From positions 124,001 through 188,000 of the forward strand of contig NZ_VFPT01000002.1 in NCBI RefSeq assembly GCF_006716865.1: a stretch of DNA of 64,000 bases, written 5' to 3'. Shown one piece after another: positions 24,447-32,211 of the stretch (position 1 is its first letter; the number at the start of each line of letters is the position of its first letter). This stretch comes from Roseinatronobacter monicus. Lineage in GTDB: Bacteria; Pseudomonadota; Alphaproteobacteria; Rhodobacterales; Rhodobacteraceae. Position numbers and translations under genes: made by a program. Below the pieces are notes generated by a model. It saw only the letters and a program-made list of their open reading frames with translations. It had not been told where the DNA came from and searched no databases.

Positions 24447-25801
24447 TCCGTTTCGCCCTTGCCCTGCCGCTTGTCCTTGGTCTGTCCTTTTGTGACGGCG
24501 ACAAGACACCGACTGCGTCCGACCAGATCAGCCCGAATGGTACGCCCTACCGCCTGATCCAGATGCCCGGCAATGAGTATGCCGCGATTCTGGCCGCGTG
24601 GCCCAATGACTGGGTCTGGGCCGAGGGGCGCAACCCGACCGCGTCTTATATCGGGGCACAGCTTATCCTAGCTGGCGGGGCCGAGGGCTATCCGGCGGGC
24701 GAGGTGGTCGAGCGTTTCGCGGATATGGATGCCAATGGCGAATTGCCCGTCAGTGCCGACCATCTTTACGGGATGCTTGCTGCCAAGAAAGGCGATTGGT
24801 TAGACGCGATTGCAATCGCCAATGCCCATCTGACACAGCCAAGTTTTGACCCCGACTGGTTCGACCGCATTCGCACAGGGTTCGCGCAGAACATCGCAGA
24901 GGCGCAATCGCAGCCGATGCATCAGGGCTTTGATGCGTTGCGTTGGGCGATTCTGGGCGATCACCCGCTCCGCGCCATGTTGTCGCTTGATGACGCAGAC
25001 GCCTTCGAAAACCTGTCGCTGGAGGATCTGCGCGCATGGCACAGTGCCACAGTCACGGGACGGCCCGTTTCTGTTGTAATCACCGGCGACATTGCGCCCG
25101 AGCAGGCAGGCGCAGGGCTTGACGCACTTCTCGCAGGGCTGCCGGAAGGGAGTTCGCAGGCGCGCGAGATCGTGCTGGACTATCGCCCGCGCCAGATATT
25201 GTTGCACCTGCCGGATGTGACCGAGGCACATCTGACCTTCATCGCCCCCCTGCCTGCCACGCGCCTCGGCGGGGATCTGGAAGACCTGATCCTTGCCACG
25301 GCGTTTGGGGGCGGTGAAGACAGCGTCCTATTTGCCGCCGTGCGCGACGGGCTGCGCGCCAGCTACAGCTTTAACGCCGGACTGGCCAACTACAATCGCG
25401 AAAACCGCTTTGTGATAATGACCGGTGCGTTGGAGGCCGCCAAACTGGCCGAGGCTGTCGATGTCGTGCGCGCAGCTTACACGGGATTTCGGGACAGTGG
25501 CCCGGATGGCGATATCAAGGACCGCGCCGCGCCCTTTCGCGGCGCATTCGAGCAAAGCCAAAATTATGTCGTGGACCAGGGCCATATGGAGCTGGAAACG
25601 ACTTTGGACGGGTTCGCCACCGGCCATTCTCTGACCATGCTGGAAATGGTTGACGCGCTGACCATAAGTGACCTGCGCAACCGCCTTCAGGACCACTGGC
25701 CACGGGCACAGGATTTCGTGGTTATCGCCGTGTCACCTGATGCAGATGCCTTGTCGGGCGCTTGTGTGATTACACGGCCCCAAGACGCGAAGGAGTGCTG
25801 A
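24443..25801 (+). CDS. M16-family protein, inactive-type partner
   Basis: A 452-aa protein starting at ATG 24443 with AAAGGAG upstream. It has a signal sequence (ALALPLVLGLSFC), with Cys17 as a possible but non-canonical lipidation site. The two M16-like domains lack HxxEH and retain the C-terminal-half features (LLHLPDVTEAHLTFIAP, FGGGEDSVLFAAVRDGLRASYSF, resembling the R/Y region of inactive subunits). This matches the partner subunit of bacterial M16 heterodimers, where it shapes the substrate cavity. Confidence 0.8.
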   Translation: MIRFALALPLVLGLSFCDGDKTPTASDQISPNGTPYRLIQMPGNEYAAILAAWPNDWVWAEGRNPTASYIGAQLILAGGAEGYPAGEVVERFADMDANGELPVSADHLYGMLAAKKGDWLDAIAIANAHLTQPSFDPDWFDRIRTGFAQNIAEAQSQPMHQGFDALRWAILGDHPLRAMLSLDDADAFENLSLEDLRAWHSATVTGRPVSVVITGDIAPEQAGAGLDALLAGLPEGSSQAREIVLDYRPRQILLHLPDVTEAHLTFIAPLPATRLGGDLEDLILATAFGGGEDSVLFAAVRDGLRASYSFNAGLANYNRENRFVIMTGALEAAKLAEAVDVVRAAYTGFRDSGPDGDIKDRAAPFRGAFEQSQNYVVDQGHMELETTLDGFATGHSLTMLEMVDALTISDLRNRLQDHWPRAQDFVVIAVSPDADALSGACVITRPQDAKEC

Positions 25802-25802
25802 G

Positions 25803-26642
25803 ATGATCCCGGCAAAAACCGGCGCTTTCATCTTCATCCGCGCATTGGGGCTGGTCTGGCAGTATCGCGGCTTTGCCCTGCGGGTCTGCCTGCCGATTTA
25901 TCTGCTGGCCTTCGCCATCGACATATGGATACGCCTGCAGGTCATGGGGGAAATCACGCGCGGCCCGCTGCAATGGCATGTCAATGATCCCTATGTCGGC
26001 GCGCCTGAAAACGGGGCATCGCTGTCGCAGATCCTGACAATCTGGGTCGTCTGGCTGTCGAGCCTGATCACAATCGCGATCCTGTGGCACCGGCATGTAC
26101 TGGGCGCGCATGGCGTGGGGCCAATCGCGCCATTGGGGCTGCGTCATCCGATCAGCTATCTGGGGAAGTTGGCAGGCGCTACCATTTTGGGGGTGTTGCC
26201 AGTGGTGCTGATCTTTGGATTCGCGGTCTCTATTCTCTCTGTCGATTTCGCCCAGCATCAGGATGATGCGCGCCTTCCGGTATCATGGCTGTTCTTTGGC
26301 GCAGCCATCAGCATCATCGCGGGCTGGGTCATCATGCGCCTCAGCCTGGCGCTACCGGAGGCCGCCATCGGGCAGAAAGGATCCATCTTCGACAGCTGGT
26401 TCGAAACCCGCCCGCTGGCAGGAGCGTTATGGGTCGCCGCAGCGTTCGAAAGCGGGCTGTTAACGGCGGTGGAGCTTTTAGGGGCAGGAGCAGCGCGCAT
26501 AGATGTCCGTCTGGCCTATCTGGTCGAAAACCTGACATGGTTCGTTCCGCTGATGGTTGGTATTGCCATTCTGACACTGCTCTATGAGCATTTGTATCAT
26601 GGTCGGTCCCTGCGTGGCACCAGTCTTTCGGGGGACACATGA
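25803..26642 (+). CDS. Polytopic membrane protein of unknown function
   Basis: A 279-aa protein beginning 2 bp after the M16 partner gene, hence operonic. About six hydrophobic segments are seen (19-38, 75-96, 121-147, 160-182, 205-228, 240-258). A conserved-looking motif SWFETRPLAGALWVAAA sits before the fifth. General appearance is like YIP1/YckC-type or DUF4013-type proteins, but I do not recognise the family. Tn3 copy A begins 14 bp after its stop, so any further operon genes have been displaced. Confidence 0.65.
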   Translation: MIPAKTGAFIFIRALGLVWQYRGFALRVCLPIYLLAFAIDIWIRLQVMGEITRGPLQWHVNDPYVGAPENGASLSQILTIWVVWLSSLITIAILWHRHVLGAHGVGPIAPLGLRHPISYLGKLAGATILGVLPVVLIFGFAVSILSVDFAQHQDDARLPVSWLFFGAAISIIAGWVIMRLSLALPEAAIGQKGSIFDSWFETRPLAGALWVAAAFESGLLTAVELLGAGAARIDVRLAYLVENLTWFVPLMVGIAILTLLYEHLYHGRSLRGTSLSGDT

Positions 26643-26699
26643 AGCGCAAAAAAATCGGGTCCATCCCAACAAAGGTACGTAACCCACCACAGGATTTAA

Positions 26700-27302
26700 C
26701 TACGTTTGGTGGACTTCGGCATGGTCCGCGCATAGCTGTTTGATGCGATCTGTTGGGAAGTATCGATAGAACGCTGTTCGTCCGATCTTGAGCTGATCGA
26801 TTACATCTCCGATGAACGGGTAGTTTTCAGTGTCTTTGAGCATTGCCTCGGCATGTTTGATGGTTTGCTCATTCATAGCCCTTGGCCGTCCACCCCGTCG
26901 CCCACGTTTTGCAGCGGCCTTGAGACCGGCACGGGTATTTTCGACAATCAGTTCCCGTTGAAATTCATCAAAGGCAGCGGTCATGTGGAAGAACAACCGA
27001 CCTTCGGGTGTGCTGGTATCGATGTTTTGGGTAAGCACTTTCAATGCGATGCCACGTTCAGCGATATCTGCGGCGGTTTTGATGACTTGCGTTAGGGATC
27101 GCGCCAAACGCGATAATTTCCACACAACCAGAGTGTCGCCTTCCCGCAGATATTCGAGGGCTGCTTTGAGTTGGGGACGTTCCCGGTGAGAGCCGGATGC
27201 TTTCTCTATGTAGATTTTTTCACAACCCGCAGCCTGCAATGCATCCATTTGCAAAGCAGGGTTCTGATCCATGGTTGAGACACGAGCGTATCCGATGAGC
27301 AT
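26700..27302 (-). CDS. tnpR: Tn3-family resolvase (serine recombinase)
   Basis: A 200-aa protein: a catalytic domain with LIGYARVSTMDQNPALQ (nucleophile Ser9), KLSRLARSL and AFDEFQRELIVENTRAGL, then a C-terminal HTH (GDVIDQLKIGRTAFYRYFP). It resolves transposition co-integrates at a res site, which should lie in the tnpA-tnpR spacer, here broken up by IS630 elements. Differs from the copy B protein by a few residues (for example LTQNIDTS against LTKNIDTS). The gene end abuts the transposon terminal repeat. Confidence 0.93.
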   Translation of the reverse strand: MLIGYARVSTMDQNPALQMDALQAAGCEKIYIEKASGSHRERPQLKAALEYLREGDTLVVWKLSRLARSLTQVIKTAADIAERGIALKVLTQNIDTSTPEGRLFFHMTAAFDEFQRELIVENTRAGLKAAAKRGRRGGRPRAMNEQTIKHAEAMLKDTENYPFIGDVIDQLKIGRTAFYRYFPTDRIKQLCADHAEVHQT

Positions 27303-27316
27303 GATATTTATTCTTA

Positions 27317-28455
27317 TACTCCGAGTCCTGTGGAACCCGAGTTTTGCTTGACGGTTCGGTTTGATTGGATTCTGATGGGTTCATGCGTATTGAGCCGAAA
27401 TTCCTGACATCTTCAGAACGTGCTGAGCTGATGTCCTGTGTGCGACGCCATCGCGAGGATCACGGTGTTGCGCGTCGCGCCAATGCGATTTTGCTGCTGG
27501 ATGAGGGCAAATCCTGCCAACTGATCGCCGAATTTCTTTACCTTGACGATGATACGGTTCGTCTTTGGTACAAGGCTTACCGCGAAGGGGGCTGGGACCT
27601 CCTATCCACTGATGGATGGAAGGGCGGTCAATCCCGGATGACCTCGGCTCAGGAGGCCGAACTCAGCGCGTGGCTGGAGGATCGTTTTTGTCGTTCGACG
27701 ACCGAGGTCCGGGCCCATATCTCCGCGACGTATGGCTTGGAGTATTCCCATTCTGGCTGCATCAAGCTTCTGACGCGTCTGGGGTTTGAGTATCGCAAGC
27801 CGAAGGGACTTCCGCGCGTTGCGCCTGCCGCAGCACAAGCCGCCTTCATCGAGATGTATCAGCGCTTGCTGAACGAGTTGGGGGCTGATGAAGCTGTCTA
27901 TTTCGCAGATGCCGTGCATCCGGAGTATCAGACGAAACCGGCTTATGGTTGGGTGAAGGCCGGGACAAATCCTGCCGTGCAGACCACAGCAGGGCGTGGG
28001 CGTGTGAACATCCATGGTGCACTGAACTTGGAAACATTCGATTTGTCGTTTGTCGAGCCGATTACGGTAGACGGGATCAGCGCTGTCCAGCTCTTGGCCA
28101 AAATCGAGGCATCCAACCCTTACAAGCGCCTCATCCACGTGATCTGGGACAACGCGGCGTATCATAAAGGGCAAGAGGTGCGAGACTTCCTTGCAAGGCC
28201 GGACTGCCGCATCCACTTGATCCCATTGCCGCCATATTGCCCACATCTCAACCCGATTGAACGATTGTGGGCCGTCATGCACCGCTGTGTCACACACAAT
28301 CAGTATTATCCCACGCAAAAGCAATTTGCCGATGCGATACTCGCATTTTTTCGAAAAACCCTCCCCAACGAATGGCGGAGCTTCCGCGACACCATCTCCG
28401 ACAACTTCCGTGTCATCTCACACGACAATTTTCGGGTTTTCGCGTAAGGCGGGTA
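27317..28455 (+). mobile_element. IS630-family element 1
   Basis: Bounded by TA dinucleotides at 27315-27316 and 28456-28457, with imperfect inverted ends (TACTCCGAG... and TACCCGCC... on the opposite strand). Comparison with the uninterrupted tnpA-tnpR spacer of copy B (61860-61884) shows that this element and the next two all entered at the single TA of TTCTTAAAACC. Confidence 0.85.
27383..28447 (+). CDS. IS630-family transposase (single frame)
   Basis: A 354-aa protein from ATG 27383; a TTG at 27365 is an alternative start. N-terminal winged-helix/HTH domains (HGVARRANAILLLDEGKSCQLIAEFL, then STTEVRAHISATYGLEYS). DDE core with VYFADAVHPEYQTKPAYGW (Asp), HVIWDNAAYHKG (Asp) and PPYCPHLNPIERLWAVMHR (Glu). 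Apparently intact, unlike its frameshift-dependent neighbours. It catalyses cut-and-paste transposition into TA sites. Confidence 0.92.
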   Translation: MRIEPKFLTSSERAELMSCVRRHREDHGVARRANAILLLDEGKSCQLIAEFLYLDDDTVRLWYKAYREGGWDLLSTDGWKGGQSRMTSAQEAELSAWLEDRFCRSTTEVRAHISATYGLEYSHSGCIKLLTRLGFEYRKPKGLPRVAPAAAQAAFIEMYQRLLNELGADEAVYFADAVHPEYQTKPAYGWVKAGTNPAVQTTAGRGRVNIHGALNLETFDLSFVEPITVDGISAVQLLAKIEASNPYKRLIHVIWDNAAYHKGQEVRDFLARPDCRIHLIPLPPYCPHLNPIERLWAVMHRCVTHNQYYPTQKQFADAILAFFRKTLPNEWRSFRDTISDNFRVISHDNFRVFA

Positions 28456-28457
28456 TA

Positions 28458-29639
28458 TACCAATCAGCATTGATCAGAACTCTTGAGCCCAGTCGCGGGT
28501 TCCAATGGAGGTGATTGTGTCGGGCATGCTGACCAATTTGTTCCAAGCCTTGCAGCAATGATCTACGATGTCTTCATAGGTTTCGAAGATGAGGTTTGAT
28601 AGCCAGTTGTCTCGCATGAATTGCCAGATGTTTTCGACTGGATTGAGTTCTGGGCATTTTGCGGGGATCGGGATGATGGTGATGTTGTCCGGAATGACCA
28701 GCTTGTCAGTCATGTGCCATGCGGCTTGATCCACGAGCACAGCCCCATGTGCTTTGGGTGCGACAGTTTGGGAGATTTCAGCAAGATGCAGGGCCATCGC
28801 TTCGGTATTGCACGCTGGCAGCACAAGACCTGCAGCTTTCCCGAGGGCTGGGCAAATCGCTCCAAAGATGTAGCTTGAACTCGTGCGCTGATCATGTGGG
28901 GCGGAAGGTCGCGTACCGCGCTTCGCCCATCGGCGCGTGATCTTGTTTTTCTGGCCGACACGCGCTTCATCTTGGAACCAGACTTCGATCACAGTGCCTT
29001 GCAGGAGCCGTGCGCGGAGCTTTGCTACTGCGGCTGCAAACCCTTTTTTTTAAAGTCCTCCAGTGCGGCTGTATCTTGCGCGTGATGGCGCGGGCGTGCT
29101 GTGAGTTTGACATAACCAAGCGCCCTGAGTTCCCGGCTTATCGACGTCTCGTGAAGTGAAATCCCAAATGTGTCTGCAATCCATTTCCTCAGATCACTCA
29201 GGCGCCAGCGGACGACCCCATGGACCGATAAGGTCGGACCGCTCTCAACAATTGCAGCAAGCGCCCTGCGCTGCTCATCGTTAAGCTTAGACTGCTGACC
29301 AGGAGCTTTGCCGTTGATCAAGCCGTCAGGCCCGCGGGCATTAAACCGCTCCACCCAGTCACGGACAATTTGTAGGCCAACACCACCAATCCGAGCAGCA
29401 TCGCTGCGCCGACCGCCATCATAGATCTCCGCCAGCGCCAAAAGCCTGCGGGCTTGGTTGGCATCCTTTGTCTTTCGCGCAAGTTCTCTCAACTTCATGC
29501 CGTCGTAGTCTGTCCGTAACGCGAGCGCTGCGCCCATAGAGAGGCCCTCCCCAGAAAATCTGACGCCATTGAGTCAGATCTTCATAGATTTGGGAATCCC
29601 AAAACCCTCAGAAGAGTCAGATTTCGCGAGACTTGGTAT
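28458..29639 (-). mobile_element. IS630-family element 2, tandem copy 1
   Basis: 1182 bp with ends TACCAATCAGC (28458) and ACTTGGTAT (29639). It is followed by a single TA and then an identical copy. Two overlapping transposase frames, both leftward. Confidence 0.9.
28474..29537 (-). CDS. IS630 transposase OrfA-OrfB (-1 frameshift fusion), tandem copy 1
   Basis: OrfA (29537-29025, 170 aa) carries the HTH domains (MKLRELARKTKDANQARRLLAL, GLQIVRDWVERFNARGP, ISLHETSISRELRALGY). OrfB (ending 28474) carries the DDE core: EVWFQDEARVGQKN, HGAVLVDQAAWH and KCPELNPVENIWQFMRDN. At 29044-29051 an A8 run followed by GGG lets ribosomes slip -1, so FKKKG is followed by FAAAVAKLRARLLQGTVIEVW and the two parts join. 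OrfB alone would start only at MIEVW within the core. Confidence 0.85.
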
Positions 29640-29641
29640 TA

Positions 29642-30823
29642 TACCAATCAGCATTGATCAGAACTCTTGAGCCCAGTCGCGGGTTCCAATGGAGGTGATT
29701 GTGTCGGGCATGCTGACCAATTTGTTCCAAGCCTTGCAGCAATGATCTACGATGTCTTCATAGGTTTCGAAGATGAGGTTTGATAGCCAGTTGTCTCGCA
29801 TGAATTGCCAGATGTTTTCGACTGGATTGAGTTCTGGGCATTTTGCGGGGATCGGGATGATGGTGATGTTGTCCGGAATGACCAGCTTGTCAGTCATGTG
29901 CCATGCGGCTTGATCCACGAGCACAGCCCCATGTGCTTTGGGTGCGACAGTTTGGGAGATTTCAGCAAGATGCAGGGCCATCGCTTCGGTATTGCACGCT
30001 GGCAGCACAAGACCTGCAGCTTTCCCGAGGGCTGGGCAAATCGCTCCAAAGATGTAGCTTGAACTCGTGCGCTGATCATGTGGGGCGGAAGGTCGCGTAC
30101 CGCGCTTCGCCCATCGGCGCGTGATCTTGTTTTTCTGGCCGACACGCGCTTCATCTTGGAACCAGACTTCGATCACAGTGCCTTGCAGGAGCCGTGCGCG
30201 GAGCTTTGCTACTGCGGCTGCAAACCCTTTTTTTTAAAGTCCTCCAGTGCGGCTGTATCTTGCGCGTGATGGCGCGGGCGTGCTGTGAGTTTGACATAAC
30301 CAAGCGCCCTGAGTTCCCGGCTTATCGACGTCTCGTGAAGTGAAATCCCAAATGTGTCTGCAATCCATTTCCTCAGATCACTCAGGCGCCAGCGGACGAC
30401 CCCATGGACCGATAAGGTCGGACCGCTCTCAACAATTGCAGCAAGCGCCCTGCGCTGCTCATCGTTAAGCTTAGACTGCTGACCAGGAGCTTTGCCGTTG
30501 ATCAAGCCGTCAGGCCCGCGGGCATTAAACCGCTCCACCCAGTCACGGACAATTTGTAGGCCAACACCACCAATCCGAGCAGCATCGCTGCGCCGACCGC
30601 CATCATAGATCTCCGCCAGCGCCAAAAGCCTGCGGGCTTGGTTGGCATCCTTTGTCTTTCGCGCAAGTTCTCTCAACTTCATGCCGTCGTAGTCTGTCCG
30701 TAACGCGAGCGCTGCGCCCATAGAGAGGCCCTCCCCAGAAAATCTGACGCCATTGAGTCAGATCTTCATAGATTTGGGAATCCCAAAACCCTCAGAAGAG
30801 TCAGATTTCGCGAGACTTGGTAT
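29642..30823 (-). mobile_element. IS630-family element 2, tandem copy 2
   Basis: Identical by eye to copy 1 and separated from it by one TA (29640-29641). Followed by TA at 30824-30825 and then the Tn3 spacer sequence AAACCTATTTACG. Repeat period 1184 bp. Confidence 0.9.
29658..30721 (-). CDS. IS630 transposase OrfA-OrfB (-1 frameshift fusion), tandem copy 2
   Basis: Same two-frame gene as in tandem copy 1 with OrfA 30721-30209 and OrfB ending 29658. The A8 slippery run is at 30228-30235. No residue difference from copies 1 or 3 is seen in the translations, so the duplication is recent. Confidence 0.85.
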
Positions 30824-30825
30824 TA

Positions 30826-30889
30826 AAACCTATTTACGCAACCGTATCGGAACTTGTGTTTCAGAACAAGGTAACTGTGTATGAGTGAC
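30826..30889. promoter_or_regulatory. Surviving piece of the Tn3 tnpA-tnpR spacer (res region)
   Basis: AAACCTATTTACGCAACCG and following bases correspond, in reverse complement, to 61811-61876 of copy B, with a few substitutions. In copy A this segment is separated from tnpR by three IS630 elements and from tnpA by a fourth. The res site and the divergent promoters of tnpA and tnpR are thereby pulled apart. Confidence 0.6.
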
Positions 30890-30891
30890 TA

Positions 30892-32129
30892 GTCCTGCGA
30901 TTCACTCGATTTGCGGATAAAGCCGGATAAGCTTTGTGCGCGCGTCTTGAGTTGTGAACTGCCAGTTGGTTTTGGCGCGTTGGGAGTTGCGATTTGTTGT
31001 CCATGCATCGACTTCGGCCTTCAGCATAGTTTTGTCCGGGATGCGCCGGGCCAGACATTGGCGAGCGAGGACGCTGAGTTCACATTCAGCGATGTTGAGC
31101 CAAGACCCATGTTTTGGCGTGTAGTGCCATTCGAACCGTTGTGCGATGCGGCGCGCTTGGGCAGGCGGGAAAGCCTCGTACAGCGATGCAGGGTTGTGGG
31201 TGTTCAGATTATCCTGCACGAGATCGATCTTTTCGGCATAGGGAAAGTGGAGATCAGCCAGATCGCGCAGGATATGGGCATAATCGATGGCAGTGCGTCG
31301 ATCGCGTATCTCGACGTGGCGCCAGCCCTCCAGAGGAGCGAATAACATGAACAGGCTGGCGACACCTGCGCGTTCATATTCGTAGTCATGGCGCGCCTCG
31401 CGCCCTGGCTGCATGGGAATGGGTGTGCGGGTCTCACGGGTCAATTGTTTGCTGGTCTCGTCCAGACAAACCAGCGGACGGTTTTGATCGTGTGGACGGG
31501 TGTAGACGTCCAGCACATTCTCCATGGCCGCCACGAAACCAGCGTTGGCTTTGGGTGGGATTACCCAGTACCGGTTCCGGTGCGGTTTGAGCGCGTTTTT
31601 TTAAGCGTGCGTTGGATTGTGGTATCACTGGCCTGCTCAACAATGCCCAGTTCGACAACCCGCTTTTCCAACAACCTGAGTGTCCAGTGCGTATATCCTT
31701 CGGGTGGTTCGGAACAGGCAAGCGCGATCAGCTTGGCCTCGGCTTGCCCATCGAAGATCCGAGGTTGTGAAAGCGACGCTGGAACTTTGCGCGCTAAAGT
31801 CGCCTCAAGCCCTTCCTCCACAAGTTGGCGCCGGGTGCGGAAAACAGTCGAGAGACTGGTCTCTAATGCCTCGGCAATGCGCGCATCTTCCCATCCCGGG
31901 CCATCAGAGGACACATCCGCCTTCAGCAAAATCCGCGCCTTCAGCAGTCTGTAGGCGGCTTGCCGACCCGTTCTGATCATCCCTTCAAGGTGTTCACGCT
32001 CCTCTGTCGTCAGTCGAACTACATACTTCGGCTTGCACCCTCTTGTCATCATCTCACCCCCAGAAAGCTGCTACGCTCCACAGAGATTCAGGAAAAATCA
32101 AAGCTGTCAAATACCCCGAAGCGAGGCAC
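30892..32129 (-). mobile_element. IS630-family element 3
   Basis: Inserted in a CTAG of the Tn3 spacer, with CTAG on both sides (30889-30892 and 32129-32132). The ends are imperfectly inverted (GTCCTGCGATTC and GTGCCTCGCTTC). It is a different IS630 subgroup from elements 1 and 2. Confidence 0.85.
30902..32052 (-). CDS. IS630 transposase OrfA-OrfB (-1 frameshift fusion), element 3
   Basis: OrfA (32052-31561, 163 aa) has HTH domains (REHLEGMIRTGRQAAYRLLKARILL, DARIAEALETSLSTVFRTRR). OrfB (to 30902, 210 aa) has the DDE core: PLVCLDETSKQLTRE, KIDLVQDNLNTHNP and PKHGSWLNIAECELSVLARQC. An A7 run on the coding strand (31596-31602) precedes ACGCGC. A -1 slip there changes TRSNRT into NALKPHRNRYWVIPP, which continues without stop into AAMENVLDVY of OrfB. 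Full length then is about 380 aa, normal for the family. Confidence 0.85.
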
Positions 32130-32211
32130 TAGCTTTAATCCCGTGTTGCGTTCTGACGTGTTGGCATTCCCAAAACGACGGTTTTCAGAACATCAATTTT
32201 TTGGAGTGACC

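Noticed and set aside
23124..24509. Leftward open frame of 461 codons
   Set aside because: Exact antisense of the M16 peptidase gene, low-complexity Arg/Gly/Gln composition, no start signals.
28454..28461. Exact single-base end of the IS630 tandem unit
   Set aside because: TATATACC allows more than one reading of TSD and end, so I report the unit with a one-base uncertainty and do not claim an asymmetric terminus.
29160..30721. Repeats at 28458-30823 as a CRISPR-like or satellite array
   Set aside because: Only two 1182-bp units, both coding for transposase with IS ends; it is an IS tandem.
31960..32211. Upstream extension of the copy A tnpA frame to 31960
   Set aside because: The extension reads antisense through the IS630 element 3; homology and ribosome binding site support ATG 32212.
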